From contig JASHQP010000661.1 in NCBI GenBank assembly GCA_030039095.1, positions 1-43,933 of the forward strand: 43,933 bases of DNA, given 5' to 3'. The notes under the pieces are model-generated. The model had not been told where the DNA came from. It saw nothing but the letters and a program-made list of their open reading frames with translations, and did not search any database. The translations under genes were made by a program, and so were the position numbers. Below, one piece after another: positions 7,349-15,510 of the stretch. This DNA is from Streptosporangiaceae bacterium. GTDB lineage: Bacteria; Actinomycetota; Actinomycetes; Streptosporangiales; Streptosporangiaceae. The stretch's first letter is position 1, and the number at the start of each line of letters is the position of its first letter.

Positions 7349-7567
7349 GTGGCGCTGACACAGATAGATATTGATGACGACGCCCTCGCCGAGGCCATGC
7401 GGCTGTCCGGGACCAGGACAAAGAAGGACACCGTCAATCTGGCTCTGCGGGAGTTCGCCGCCCGGCACCGGCGTATCGCAGCTCTGGAGCGCTATGCCGG
7501 GCTGGCGGCGGGGTGGGACTTCGACGACTGGCAGCATCGGCGGGCCGCCGAAAAAGACCCGGCGTGA
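7349..7567 (+). CDS. vapB: VapB-type antitoxin
   Basis: 72 aa from GTG 7349. VALTQIDIDDDALAEAMRLS followed by TKKDTVNLALREFAARHRR is the ribbon-helix-helix module of the VapB family (typical pattern T-x-x-x-x-V-N-x-A-L-R-E). The tail LERYAGLAAGWDFDDW is the toxin-binding region. Its TGA overlaps the GTG of the PIN toxin. A G-rich GGTGGTGGTGG run just upstream is the only candidate ribosome binding site. An imperfect inverted repeat about 20 bp upstream is the likely operator. Confidence 0.82.
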   Translation: MALTQIDIDDDALAEAMRLSGTRTKKDTVNLALREFAARHRRIAALERYAGLAAGWDFDDWQHRRAAEKDPA

Positions 7568-7986
7568 TCCGCTACCTGCTGGACTCATCGGCCCTGTGGC
7601 GAATCCTGCGGGATGCCGAGCTTCGGGCAGGCTGGGCCGAAGTGATCTCTTCAGGCGCGGTCGGCTCCTGCCAGCCCCAGCGCGTCGAGTTCAGCCGATC
7701 GGCCCGCACGATCGACGAGTACGAGCAGATGTCGGACATGTTCGCCGCCCTGTACTCAGACGCAGCTGTCCCCAAGGCTGCATGGCGATGGATAGAGTCC
7801 GCCCAGTATCGCCTTCTGCGTCACGGCGCCCACCGCGCGCTGTCGGCCGTCGATTTGCTGATCTGTGCCACGGCCGCCCAGCATGACCTGGTCGTGCTGC
7901 ACGATGACAACGACTTCGCGACCGCCGCGCGATACGTTCCCGACCTGCGGGAACGCGCTGTCCGCGACGTCCCGCCTGCCGAGTGA
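7564..7986 (+). CDS. vapC: PIN-domain toxin VapC
   Basis: 140 aa from GTG 7564 overlapping the antitoxin stop. YLLDSSALWRIL holds the first conserved Asp; CQPQRVEFSRSAR holds the conserved Glu; LSAVDLLICATAAQH the third Asp; and VVLHDDNDFATAARY the final acidic cluster. All four acidic positions of the Mg-binding PIN site are present, so it should be an active RNase. It is not closely similar to the PIN protein at 3642, so the two modules look independent rather than duplicated. Confidence 0.85.
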   Translation: MIRYLLDSSALWRILRDAELRAGWAEVISSGAVGSCQPQRVEFSRSARTIDEYEQMSDMFAALYSDAAVPKAAWRWIESAQYRLLRHGAHRALSAVDLLICATAAQHDLVVLHDDNDFATAARYVPDLRERAVRDVPPAE

Positions 7987-8168
7987 CCCCATGAACGGCA
8001 GTTCGCGCTGACTGGGCAGTCGCAACAGGGTTTTTGTGATCAAAGCCCCGTCATCGCCGCCCCGGTCCCCCTCCCCCGTCCGGCAGGCGGCGGAGGTCCG
8101 GAATGGTGGCCCTGGAGCCTCTGGACCGGGTTTACTCTCGAATTAGCTGCTTTGAGGAGGAGGTCGCC

Positions 8169-8837
8169 ATGTGCAGGGGAGATCGCCTGGTAGCTGACTT
8201 CGTGGCCGGCACTGGCACCCGCCCGCACCTGCCCGAAGGACTCGAAGAGCATCTGACCGTGACCGCGGATGGGCTGTGGGTGGTGTGGGCCCACAAGCTG
8301 GCGCGGCAAAGCGGCGAGCTGTTCGTTCCGCTGCGAGGCGGGGCGGGCTATCCGGCGGACGCAAGGGCCGAGTGCCTGCGCCGCGGTGGGCGAGGCGCTC
8401 ACGCCGCTCCCGACCCGGGGTGCACGTGCGGCTTCCACGCTCTCTCGAGCCAGAGCTTGCCCGGGCTGCCTGGCGACCGCGCTTTCACCGCGCTGACCGT
8501 TGCGCTGTCCGGGCGGGTGCTGGCCTTCGAGTGGGCGTACGAAGGGGTGCTGTGGCGGGCGGAGCGGCAGACCGTGGTCCGCATCGATCGCCTGGGCACG
8601 TTCGACCGTTTGGCCGGAGCCCCGGGCAGCCGGATGGCCGGAATCCCGGGCAGGCGCCGCCGTCCCGGTGATCCCGACGGCCGCCTCGCCGCCATCCCCG
8701 CGGCCACACCTCACGATTCGGGGCCGGTGCGGCTGAGCCTGCCTGCCTCCGCTCCGGTGCTGCCGGTGTGCCACGACGACGCCGGCTGGTGCATGGGAGC
8801 CAGCACGCTCGAGCCGGCATCCCTCGTCCTGGCCTAG
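8169..8837 (+). CDS. Conserved actinobacterial hypothetical with a CTCGFHA motif
   Basis: 222 aa from ATG 8169, preceded by a strong GAGGAGGAGG. The start at 8103 is less likely. The central part (ADGLWVVWAHKLA, then YPADARAECLRRG, PDPGCTCGFHALSS, VALSGRVLAFEWAYEG and WRAERQTVVRI) resembles a family of actinobacterial proteins of unknown function with a short Cys-x-Cys-Gly-(Ile/Phe)-(Tyr/His)-Ala motif followed by a V-x-x-x-G-R-V-x-x-x-x-x-G-Y/W-R-A beta segment. The paired cysteines could bind metal or iron; nothing shows this directly. The last 70 residues are low in conservation and rich in Arg, Gly and Pro. Function not known. Confidence 0.6.
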   Translation: MCRGDRLVADFVAGTGTRPHLPEGLEEHLTVTADGLWVVWAHKLARQSGELFVPLRGGAGYPADARAECLRRGGRGAHAAPDPGCTCGFHALSSQSLPGLPGDRAFTALTVALSGRVLAFEWAYEGVLWRAERQTVVRIDRLGTFDRLAGAPGSRMAGIPGRRRRPGDPDGRLAAIPAATPHDSGPVRLSLPASAPVLPVCHDDAGWCMGASTLEPASLVLA

Positions 8838-8850
8838 CCCGAGCCGCCGG

Positions 8851-8970
8851 CATCTGTTCGCCGCCGCCGACAACCCCGCCTCCAGCGCGCTGACCCGCCA
8901 GCGGATGGGCTGGGAGCCCACCCACCCCGGCCTCATCGCCGACCTCGACGCCGGGCACTATTTCGCCTGA
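8851..8970 (+). pseudogene. C-terminal fragment of an NAD(P)-dependent SDR/epimerase-like protein
   Basis: The frame ending in TGA at 8968-8970 reads HLFAAADNPASSALTRQRMG and WEPTHPGLIADLDAGHYFA. The N-P-A-S-S-x-x-T-R-x-x-L/M-G-W-x-P-T-x-P-G-L-(I/L)-A-D-L pattern is the conserved tail of atypical short-chain dehydrogenases (NAD-dependent epimerase-like). The nucleotide-binding N-terminus is absent. This is a relic between the CTCGFHA protein and the convergent hydrolase gene. Confidence 0.6.
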
Positions 8971-8991
8971 CCGGCGCGGCCAGCCCAGCCG

Positions 8992-9849
8992 CTAGCGCGT
9001 TCCGGCGAATGCCTCGGGGGCTACCCGCTCGAGGAAATCGGTGACGGTGCGCCGGAACAGCTTGGGCTCGTCGCTGGGCGGTGAGTGGCCCGACTTCTCG
9101 AAGATCACCAGCTGTGAGTCCGGGATGAGCGAGGCGATGGTTTCCGACATCTCCACCGGGGTCACCCAGTCGTGCCGGCCGACGGTGATCAGCGTGGGGC
9201 AGCGCACGCCGGGGAGGGCGGGCTTGACGTCGTAGACCGGCCGGTTCTTCTGGAAGCACCAGTTGTGGGTCTCGTGCCGGTAGCTGCCGTTCTTCACCCG
9301 CGCCGCCGCGCGCTCCCTGTCGTCCTCGTAGGAGTACAGCGGGGCGATCTCGGCCCAGCAGGCCTGGAGGTCGGCGTCGTCGCGGATGTGGCCGGTCCAG
9401 TAGCGCTCGAAGTTGTCCCAGTTCAGCTCCACGCGCGTCTGGCTGCGGCCGTTCTCGAACACCCGCTTCAGGTTCGAGCTGTCCGGGGAGGTGTCGCGCA
9501 GGATCATCGCGCGCGTGTGCTCGGGGTAGGCGATCGCGTACTCCATCGCGATGAACCCGCCGTACGAGCCACCGGCCACGATGACCTGGTCGGCGCCCGC
9601 CCACTGGCGCACCCCGTCCAGGTCCGCCGCCCACTGCGCGTGGCTGAACGGCGGCTTGCCCTCGCTGATGCCGCAGCCGCGGGCGTCGTAGACCACGATC
9701 CGGAACGTGTCCGCCAGCCAGCCGAAACTCGACTTCGGCTCGGCCAGGGAACCGATGCCGCCGCCACCGTGGTGCACGATGATGACCGGGGCTCCTTCCG
9801 GGCCCAGCACCTCGACGTTCAGGCTGTTGTCGTTGATCTGAACGAGCAT
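8992..9849 (-). CDS. Alpha/beta hydrolase (proline iminopeptidase-like)
   Basis: 285 aa. The oxyanion-hole region is VIIVHHGGGGIGS, the nucleophile elbow GGSYGGF (Ser about residue 94), the acid lies in VGRHDWVTPVEM and the catalytic His in KSGHSPPSDEP. FRIVVYDARGCGISEG is typical of the proline iminopeptidase/prolyl aminopeptidase branch. The ATG at 9849 is preceded by GAGGAGG. It lies downstream of the MocR gene on the same strand with a 50-bp gap and may be co-transcribed with it. Substrate unknown. Confidence 0.85.
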   Translation of the reverse strand: MLVQINDNSLNVEVLGPEGAPVIIVHHGGGGIGSLAEPKSSFGWLADTFRIVVYDARGCGISEGKPPFSHAQWAADLDGVRQWAGADQVIVAGGSYGGFIAMEYAIAYPEHTRAMILRDTSPDSSNLKRVFENGRSQTRVELNWDNFERYWTGHIRDDADLQACWAEIAPLYSYEDDRERAAARVKNGSYRHETHNWCFQKNRPVYDVKPALPGVRCPTLITVGRHDWVTPVEMSETIASLIPDSQLVIFEKSGHSPPSDEPKLFRRTVTDFLERVAPEAFAGTR

Positions 9850-9899
9850 CCGGAATCCTCCTCGCGCATCGCCGCACCTCTGATCAGATTCTGGACGGC

Positions 9900-11237
9900 C
9901 TACTCGAGCGGTGAGTCGTCGGGGCCGAGCTCGACGATCGCGGCCAGTTCCCGCAGCGCCGCATCCAGGACCGGAACGGGAGGCGCTGCGAGCGCCAGCC
10001 GGACCGCGTCTGGGGCGTGGCCCGGCTGGATGGCAAAGCTCGAGCCCGGCGTGATCGCGATCCCGCGGCGGGCGGCCTGCGCGACGAGCAGGTCGGCTCT
10101 CCACCGGGCCGGGAGCCGCCACCAGCAATGATAGGAACGGCGGTCGCCCGCGATGTCATACGAGCCCAGGGTCCGCTGCACGATCGCCTGCCTGTCCGCG
10201 GCGTCACGCCGCTTGCCCAGCGTGATGCCGGCGACGACGTCGGTTTCCAGCCATCGCGTCGCGACGCTGAGCGCGAAGCCGGGGGCGGTCCATCCCCCCG
10301 CGCGCAAAGCAGCCGAGATCCGCTCTGCCAGATCGGGCGGCGAGGCGACGATGCCGACGCTCAGGCCCGGGGCGAGGCGCTTCGAAAGGCTGTCGATCAC
10401 CACCACACGATCCGGGCTGTCCGCCGCAAGAAGCGGCTCGTCATGCAGGAATCCGTAGATCGTATCTTCGATCGCGATCAGGCCGAGGTCAGTGAGCAGC
10501 CCGCCTACCTCGCTGCGTCGCTGTGCCGTCATCGTCAGGCCCAGCGGGTTGTGCAGCGCGGGCTGCAGGTAGACGGCGCTCAGCGGTGCGGTGCGGTGCG
10601 CGCCTGCTATCGCCCCCGGAAGAACGCCGAGATCATCCACTGGCAGGGGGACGAGGCTGACCCCCAGGCGCGCGGCTATCGCCTTCACCACCGGATACGT
10701 CACCACCTCGACGCCGAGACGCTCCCCGGGCCGGGCCAGCGCGGCCACCGTGCCGGCCAGGGCCTGGCGCCCGTTTCCCGCGAAGAGTATTCCGTCACGC
10801 GCGGGCGACCACCCGGGCCGGGCAATCAGGTTCGCCGCCGCCGAGCGTGCCGCCGCCGTTCCGCGGGGCCCGGCTGGCGCCAGGCTTGCGGCCACGTTCT
10901 CCGGCCGTGCCGTGTCCTTGATCGCCTGGGACAGCAGCGCGGCCTGGTCCGGCAGCTGAGGAAAGTTCAGCTCCAGATCGATGCCGGATGACTTCGGCTG
11001 GGTGAGCGCCAGGAGGAAGTCATCGCCGGCGGCCCGGACAAAGGTGCCGCGGCCGGTTTCGCCCACCACGAGCCCCCGCTTCTTCAGCTCCTGGTAGACG
11101 CGGGCAGCGGTCGAGAGGGCTATCCGCCGCTCGCGAGCGAAGCGGCGCTGCGTCGGCAGCCGCTCGCCGGCCCGAAGCCGCCCCGACCCGATCTCGGTGG
11201 CAAGCTCATCCGCCAGCGCGAGATATCCCGCATCCAT
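9900..11237 (-). CDS. MocR-type PLP-dependent GntR-family regulator
   Basis: 445 aa from ATG 11237 (GTG 11252 adds five residues). Residues 1-70 are a GntR winged helix (LADELATEIGSGRLRAGERL, LPTQRRFARERRIALSTAAR, VYQELKKRGLVVGETGRGTF). The remainder is a fold-type I aminotransferase domain: AGNGRQALAGTVAAL, YLQPALHNPLG, IEDTIYGFLHD and the PLP-lysine motif DSLSKRLAPGLSVG (Lys about residue 290). MocR proteins use PLP and an amine or amino-acid ligand to switch transcription. It is divergent from the four-gene operon at 11338-14720, which it probably controls. Confidence 0.92.
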   Translation of the reverse strand: MDAGYLALADELATEIGSGRLRAGERLPTQRRFARERRIALSTAARVYQELKKRGLVVGETGRGTFVRAAGDDFLLALTQPKSSGIDLELNFPQLPDQAALLSQAIKDTARPENVAASLAPAGPRGTAAARSAAANLIARPGWSPARDGILFAGNGRQALAGTVAALARPGERLGVEVVTYPVVKAIAARLGVSLVPLPVDDLGVLPGAIAGAHRTAPLSAVYLQPALHNPLGLTMTAQRRSEVGGLLTDLGLIAIEDTIYGFLHDEPLLAADSPDRVVVIDSLSKRLAPGLSVGIVASPPDLAERISAALRAGGWTAPGFALSVATRWLETDVVAGITLGKRRDAADRQAIVQRTLGSYDIAGDRRSYHCWWRLPARWRADLLVAQAARRGIAITPGSSFAIQPGHAPDAVRLALAAPPVPVLDAALRELAAIVELGPDDSPLE

Positions 11238-11257
11238 CGGCAGCCGCCTCACTCATA

Positions 11258-11292
11258 TTGCACCGAGAACATTGTTCTTATTGACTGTGCAA
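11258..11292. promoter_or_regulatory. Nested inverted repeats in the MocR/hydrolase divergent promoter
   Basis: An outer repeat TTGCAC (11258-11263) / GTGCAA (11287-11292) encloses an inner perfect dyad GAACA-T-TGTTC (11267-11277). TTGACT at 11281-11286 could be a -35 box for the plus-strand operon. The whole structure lies between the divergent start codons. MocR proteins often use direct repeats, so which part is bound is uncertain. Confidence 0.45.
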
Positions 11293-11337
11293 GAGTACAT
11301 CGATTACGTTCGCTGACGTACTGCCTCAGGAGGGTGA

Positions 11338-12168
11338 ATGCCTACGGTGCGGCTGCCACACGGCACGATTTCTTTCGAGGATCGCGGCCACGGCGACGTC
11401 CTTGTCGTGCTGCACGGTCACCCGTTCGACCGGACAATGTGGCAGCCACAGACCGATCTGTGCGGCGAGCTCGGGTGGCGCGTCATAGCGCCAGACCTGC
11501 GTGGCTACGGCGCCAGCTCCTCTGCCACCGGCATTACGGCTTTCGAGGAGTTTGCGCGTGACACCGCCGCCATGCTGGACGCGCTCCAGATCGACCGGGT
11601 CGTTCTCGGCGGGCTGTCCATGGGCGGCCAGGTGGCCATGGAGTTCTACCGGCTGTTTCCCGGGCGGCTTCGGGGCCTGATCCTCGCCGACACTTCCGCC
11701 CGGGCCGATACCCCGGAGATGAGGCGCGTGCGCCACGAGACCGCCGATCGCCTGCTGGCCGAGGGCATGGACAGCTACGCGATGGAGTTCCTCCCGAAGA
11801 TGATCGCGCCGGCGACTCTCTCCGGCCGGCCCGACACCGCACGCCACGTGCTGGACATGATGCGCCGCACCCCGCCCAGCGGCGCGGCTGCCGCGCTGCG
11901 TGCGCGAGCGAGCCGGCCTGACTACGTTGACCTGCTCAGGCGGATCGACTTCCCCGTGCTGGTGGCCGTCGGCACACAGGACACGCTGACTCCCCTTGCC
12001 GACGCCGAGGAGATGGCCGGGCACATCCCGGACGCTGATCTGCTGCTGGTTGAGCATTCCGCGCACATGCCGAACCTCGAGCAGCCCGCGGCATTCAACA
12101 CCGGCCTGGCCCGCTTCCTGGCGCGCGTCGGACCGCTGGCACCCCGTTCTGGCCCGGATTACCCGTGA
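11338..12168 (+). CDS. Alpha/beta fold hydrolase
   Basis: 276 aa. Oxyanion loop VLVVLHGHPFDRTMW, VIAPDLRGYGAS strand, nucleophile elbow GGLSMGGQVAME (Ser about residue 92), acid in VAVGTQDTLTP and His in EHSAHMPNLEQP: a complete catalytic triad of the epoxide hydrolase/haloperoxidase-like branch. AGGAGGGTG precedes the ATG by a few bases. First gene of a four-gene overlapping operon; its TGA overlaps the next GTG. Substrate cannot be deduced. Confidence 0.9.
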   Translation: MPTVRLPHGTISFEDRGHGDVLVVLHGHPFDRTMWQPQTDLCGELGWRVIAPDLRGYGASSSATGITAFEEFARDTAAMLDALQIDRVVLGGLSMGGQVAMEFYRLFPGRLRGLILADTSARADTPEMRRVRHETADRLLAEGMDSYAMEFLPKMIAPATLSGRPDTARHVLDMMRRTPPSGAAAALRARASRPDYVDLLRRIDFPVLVAVGTQDTLTPLADAEEMAGHIPDADLLLVEHSAHMPNLEQPAAFNTGLARFLARVGPLAPRSGPDYP

Positions 12169-13079
12169 ACGCTCGCTGCCTTACCAGGGACGGAACGGTC
12201 GCCGTGCTGGGACTGGGCGCCATCGGCTCACGGATCGCCGACCGCCTCCACAGCGCCGGTCACCAGACAGTTATCTGGAATCGCACGGCGAGCGCGGCGA
12301 GTCTCCTCGTCGAGAAGGGCGCGACGGCTGCGTCGAGCCCCGCCCAGGCCTGCGCGCAGGCGGACACCGTCATCGTGACGGTGAGCGACCCGTCAGCGCT
12401 GGCCGCTGTGACTCAGGGTCATGACGGCATCGCATCGGGGGCTCACCCCGGCACACTGATCATCGTGATGTCGACCGTCGGCCCCGCGGCGGTGGCCGAG
12501 CTCACGGACGCCCTGCCTGGAGGGGCTGAGGTCCTGGATGCTCCGTTCCTGGGTAGCGTTGCCGAGGCTGAGCAGGGCAGGCTTCAGATCTTTGTCAGCG
12601 GGACGGCCGCAGCCGCCCATCGGGCCGATCCGCTGCTGCGGTCTCTCGGCACCCCCCGTTACGCTGGCAGCCTGGGAACTGGTTCGGCAGCCAAGCTGGT
12701 CGCCAACTTCGCACTGCTGGGAGTGCTGGCGGTCCTCGGCGAAGCCGTAGCCCTCGCCGACCGGCTGAACCTCCCGAGGGAGAAGACGTTCGACATCCTC
12801 GCGGTCACACCACTGGCCGAGCAGGCCGGGCGACGCCGGCCGGCCATGGAAACTGGCCAGTTCCCGGCCCGGTTCCGTCTCGCGCTCGCCCGCAAGGACG
12901 CCGACCTCATGGTCGGCGCCGCCGGGATGCACGGGATGCGCGAGGACCTCATGCTGCCAGTGCTGCACTCGGTCCGGTCCTGGCTCCTCAGGGCCGAGAA
13001 CGAGGGCCGCGGCGACGAGGACTACACCGCGATGCTGGCCGCGATCGTTTCTGCCCGGGATGCCTTCCTTGCGGATTGA
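12165..13079 (+). CDS. NAD(P)-dependent oxidoreductase, beta-hydroxyacid dehydrogenase family
   Basis: 304 aa from the GTG overlapping the hydrolase stop. Rossmann motif VAVLGLGAIGSRIADRL, dinucleotide-binding WNRT, then VIVTVSDPSAL, VMSTVGPAAVAEL and LDAPFLGSVAEAEQG. The catalytic lysine lies in GTGSAAKLVANF (about residue 174). WNRT suggests NADP preference. The normally conserved DAPVSGG substrate loop is changed to DAPFLGS, so the substrate is probably not a standard hydroxyisobutyrate or tartronate. Such enzymes include imine reductase relatives. The 3' end overlaps the HAD gene by 20 bp. Confidence 0.88.
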   Translation: MNARCLTRDGTVAVLGLGAIGSRIADRLHSAGHQTVIWNRTASAASLLVEKGATAASSPAQACAQADTVIVTVSDPSALAAVTQGHDGIASGAHPGTLIIVMSTVGPAAVAELTDALPGGAEVLDAPFLGSVAEAEQGRLQIFVSGTAAAAHRADPLLRSLGTPRYAGSLGTGSAAKLVANFALLGVLAVLGEAVALADRLNLPREKTFDILAVTPLAEQAGRRRPAMETGQFPARFRLALARKDADLMVGAAGMHGMREDLMLPVLHSVRSWLLRAENEGRGDEDYTAMLAAIVSARDAFLAD

Positions 13080-13869
13080 GGCGGTCGTCGCGGATCTCGA
13101 CGGCACGCTGGTGGCGCAGGACTCGTCGGTCTCCCCTGCCACGATCCGGGCGCTTGACGCGATACGGGCGGCGGGCATACCGATCGTCTTCGCCACTGGC
13201 CGGGCCCCGACCTCGCTGCGCGCGCTCACCGCGCTGACCCACTATGCGGAGATCGCGGTGTGCTGCTCGGGTGCCATCGGTTATGCGGGGCCGCGCCGGC
13301 TCTGGCAGTTCAACCTGGCGAGCGCGGCGGTCAGCCAGGTCGCCGGGACCGCGCAGGGATACGGAGCCGGGATGGCCGGCTTCGACGGCGCGACGTGGCA
13401 CGCCACCGAGACGTTCCGGACGCTGAGACCGGGCATGGGCGCTGGCATGCAGGGCGCAAGCGTCGCCGCCAGCGTGCTGTCCGGCATGAGGTGCGTCTCC
13501 ATCGCGCTGGTGCACACGGGCGACGTCCTGGCGGAGATCGCCCGGATGCTTGCCGGTCATGAGGTGCGCACGGGCCTGAGCCAGGTGGCCGGGCAGCCCA
13601 TCCTCGACGTCACGTCGCCGGTCGTCGACAAGGGCACCGGCGTCCTGCGCGCGCTGGAAGCGCTGGGAGCGGATCCCGCGGCCGCTGTCAGCTTCGGGGA
13701 CATGCCCAATGACATCCCCATGTTCGCCGTGACCGGGTGTGCTTACGCCGTTGGGGCGCACCACCCAGCGGTCGCCGCAGCTGCCCGCGAGACGCTGGAT
13801 CCGGTCGAGCAGGACGGCTTCGCCAGGAAGATATTCGACCTTGCCATCTCGGATTGGAGATTGCCCTGA
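13060..13869 (+). CDS. HAD-superfamily phosphatase, Cof-like
   Basis: 269 aa. Motif I is VVADLDGTLVAQD with the DxD nucleophile and acid; motif II is IVFATGRAP; motif III Lys lies in VVDKGTGVLRAL; motif IV is SFGDMPNDIPMF. The large C2-type cap spans about residues 80-185. All catalytic residues of Cof-type sugar- or nucleotide-phosphate phosphatases are present. It overlaps the upstream reductase by 20 bp and the downstream phosphoesterase by about 16 bp, indicating coupled translation. Confidence 0.9.
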   Translation: MPSLRIEAVVADLDGTLVAQDSSVSPATIRALDAIRAAGIPIVFATGRAPTSLRALTALTHYAEIAVCCSGAIGYAGPRRLWQFNLASAAVSQVAGTAQGYGAGMAGFDGATWHATETFRTLRPGMGAGMQGASVAASVLSGMRCVSIALVHTGDVLAEIARMLAGHEVRTGLSQVAGQPILDVTSPVVDKGTGVLRALEALGADPAAAVSFGDMPNDIPMFAVTGCAYAVGAHHPAVAAAARETLDPVEQDGFARKIFDLAISDWRLP

Positions 13870-14720
13870 CCACCGCGCTTCAGCTCGCCGTGCTTTCAGA
13901 CACCCACCTCTCACCCGAGGGAACGCCGGACGGCGCCTGGAACAATGCTCTCCGGAGGTCCGTGACGCCGCAGCTGCTTCAGGCTGCGCTCGCCGAGATC
14001 GTGCAAGCGGGGCACCGGCGCATCCTGCTGCTCGGTGACATCTCCGACGACGGCACGCCGGAGATGATCGGCGCGGCGCTGTCCGCGATCGCCAGCGCCC
14101 GCCTGGAGTGCTGGGCGGTACCGGGCAACCACGACGCCGCGCGGGACTCCCGCGCACTCGACCTGGCCGCCGAGCAGATCGGCGGCTGCCAGGTCGTGCA
14201 CCACGAGCCGCTGCGTCTCGGCGATCGCGTGACCGTCGCGGGGCCCGGGCTGCGCAGCGACGACGGCGGGCAGACCTGCGAGGCCACGAGCCTGCCCGAC
14301 GTCTCGGTCGCTGCCTCGCAGATTCTGCTGTGGGCCGGGCACTATCCGCTGCTCAGCCAGGAAGGGACGCTGCTGGCCGCCGGGCTACGCTATCCAGGCG
14401 ACCTGATAAACCTGCGGCAAGCGCGCGGCACCGCGGAGCAGCACGCGGGACCGATCCTCGTCCTCCACGGCCACCTGCACACCGCCGTCACCCAGCGCGA
14501 GGGCCGGATTCTGCAGCTCGGGTTCCCGGCGCTCGTGGAGTGGCCGCACGCGTGGACAGACCTGCGGATCGAAACCTCGCCCGGCGCCACGACCGTGCGC
14601 ACCGCGATCAGGCCCGTCGCCGGGAACTGGTCGCACTGCGGCCGGAACACGCTCCTCGCCGCGCCGGCGCAGACGTGGCAGCTCAACGCCGAGGGCTGGA
14701 GCCCGGTCAGCGCACGATGA
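13854..14720 (+). CDS. Calcineurin-like metallophosphoesterase
   Basis: About 288 aa from TTG 13854; the frame stays open to 13737 but that part overlaps the HAD gene and lacks homology. Metallophosphoesterase motifs in order: LAVLSDTHLS (D-x-H), LLLGDISDDG (GDxxD-like), WAVPGNHDAA (GNHD), WAGHYPLL (GH) and VLHGHLHTAV (GHxH). The binuclear metal site is therefore complete. Last gene of the MocR-divergent operon. It meets the convergent phosphatase gene with a one-base gap. The substrate is unknown; the presence of two phosphatases in one operon suggests a phosphorylated small molecule. Start codon uncertain. Confidence 0.85.
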   Translation: MEIALTTALQLAVLSDTHLSPEGTPDGAWNNALRRSVTPQLLQAALAEIVQAGHRRILLLGDISDDGTPEMIGAALSAIASARLECWAVPGNHDAARDSRALDLAAEQIGGCQVVHHEPLRLGDRVTVAGPGLRSDDGGQTCEATSLPDVSVAASQILLWAGHYPLLSQEGTLLAAGLRYPGDLINLRQARGTAEQHAGPILVLHGHLHTAVTQREGRILQLGFPALVEWPHAWTDLRIETSPGATTVRTAIRPVAGNWSHCGRNTLLAAPAQTWQLNAEGWSPVSAR

Positions 14721-14721
14721 C

Positions 14722-15501
14722 TCACGCGAGCAGGTTGCGGCGCAACTGGGCGACGTCGAGGTGTAGCCCGCGGCGGAGGAAGGCCCCGAATGTGCCGTAG
14801 ATGCGGCGGGCCTCGTCGAAGGCCGCTGCGAGGTAAGCCGGATCCGCTTCGATGACGGGCAGGATGAGCTGCGCGTCGTCGATGAAGGTGCGCAGGGACT
14901 CGAGCAGTCTCTGCCTCCCGGCAGCAGCGCGGCCCGTGGTGAGGCAGGTGTTGGTGATCAGGTAGTCGGCGACGACAGTGCGCTCGTCGACCCCGAGCGC
15001 GGTGAGGATGACGGCGGCCAGCCAGCCGGTGCGATCCTTCCCTGCCGTGCAGTAGAACATGGCGGGGATGCCACCGGGCGCCGCAACGAGCCCGGCAGCG
15101 GCGGCGAACCGTTCACGGGCCCGCCCGTCGGAGACGAACTGGCGGTAGCTGTCGGTCATCATCCGGCGCGCCATGCAGGCGGTCGCGGTCTTGGCGTTCG
15201 CGGCCTCCGACAACTGCGCGAGGATGCCGCGCCCGGTGTCAGCGACCGGGAGGTGGATGCGTGGCACATCCCACCGGCCAACCCCGAAGGCCTCGATTTC
15301 AGAGTCACCCCGAAGGTCGATGACCTGCACGATGCCCAGGCCGCCGAGGACGGCCAGGTCGGCATCCGTCGCCCCGGCCGGTGCGCCACTGCGAAACAGG
15401 ACACCGCGCCGTACCATGGCGCCGGTACTGGTGCGGTAGCCGCCAAGATCACGGGCGTTGGGCAGGCCGGCGAGGCCAAGGTCGCGGCGTTCCACAGGCA
15501 T
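14722..15501 (-). CDS. Tyrosine/dual-specificity protein phosphatase (Y_phosphatase3 type)
   Basis: 259 aa. N-terminal GLPNARDLGGYRTSTGAMV and RRGVLFRSGAP are typical of the family that includes mycobacterial PtpB and lipid-like phosphatases. The catalytic P-loop is FYCTAGKDRTGWLAA (C-x5-R; Cys about residue 151). VIDLRGDSEI carries the conserved Asp-Leu-Arg. Last gene of a minus-strand operon, 9 bp after the VOC gene. Target could be phosphotyrosine or a phosphoinositide-like ligand. Confidence 0.9.
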   Translation of the reverse strand: MPVERRDLGLAGLPNARDLGGYRTSTGAMVRRGVLFRSGAPAGATDADLAVLGGLGIVQVIDLRGDSEIEAFGVGRWDVPRIHLPVADTGRGILAQLSEAANAKTATACMARRMMTDSYRQFVSDGRARERFAAAAGLVAAPGGIPAMFYCTAGKDRTGWLAAVILTALGVDERTVVADYLITNTCLTTGRAAAGRQRLLESLRTFIDDAQLILPVIEADPAYLAAAFDEARRIYGTFGAFLRRGLHLDVAQLRRNLLA

Positions 15502-15510
15502 GCCGTCTGC

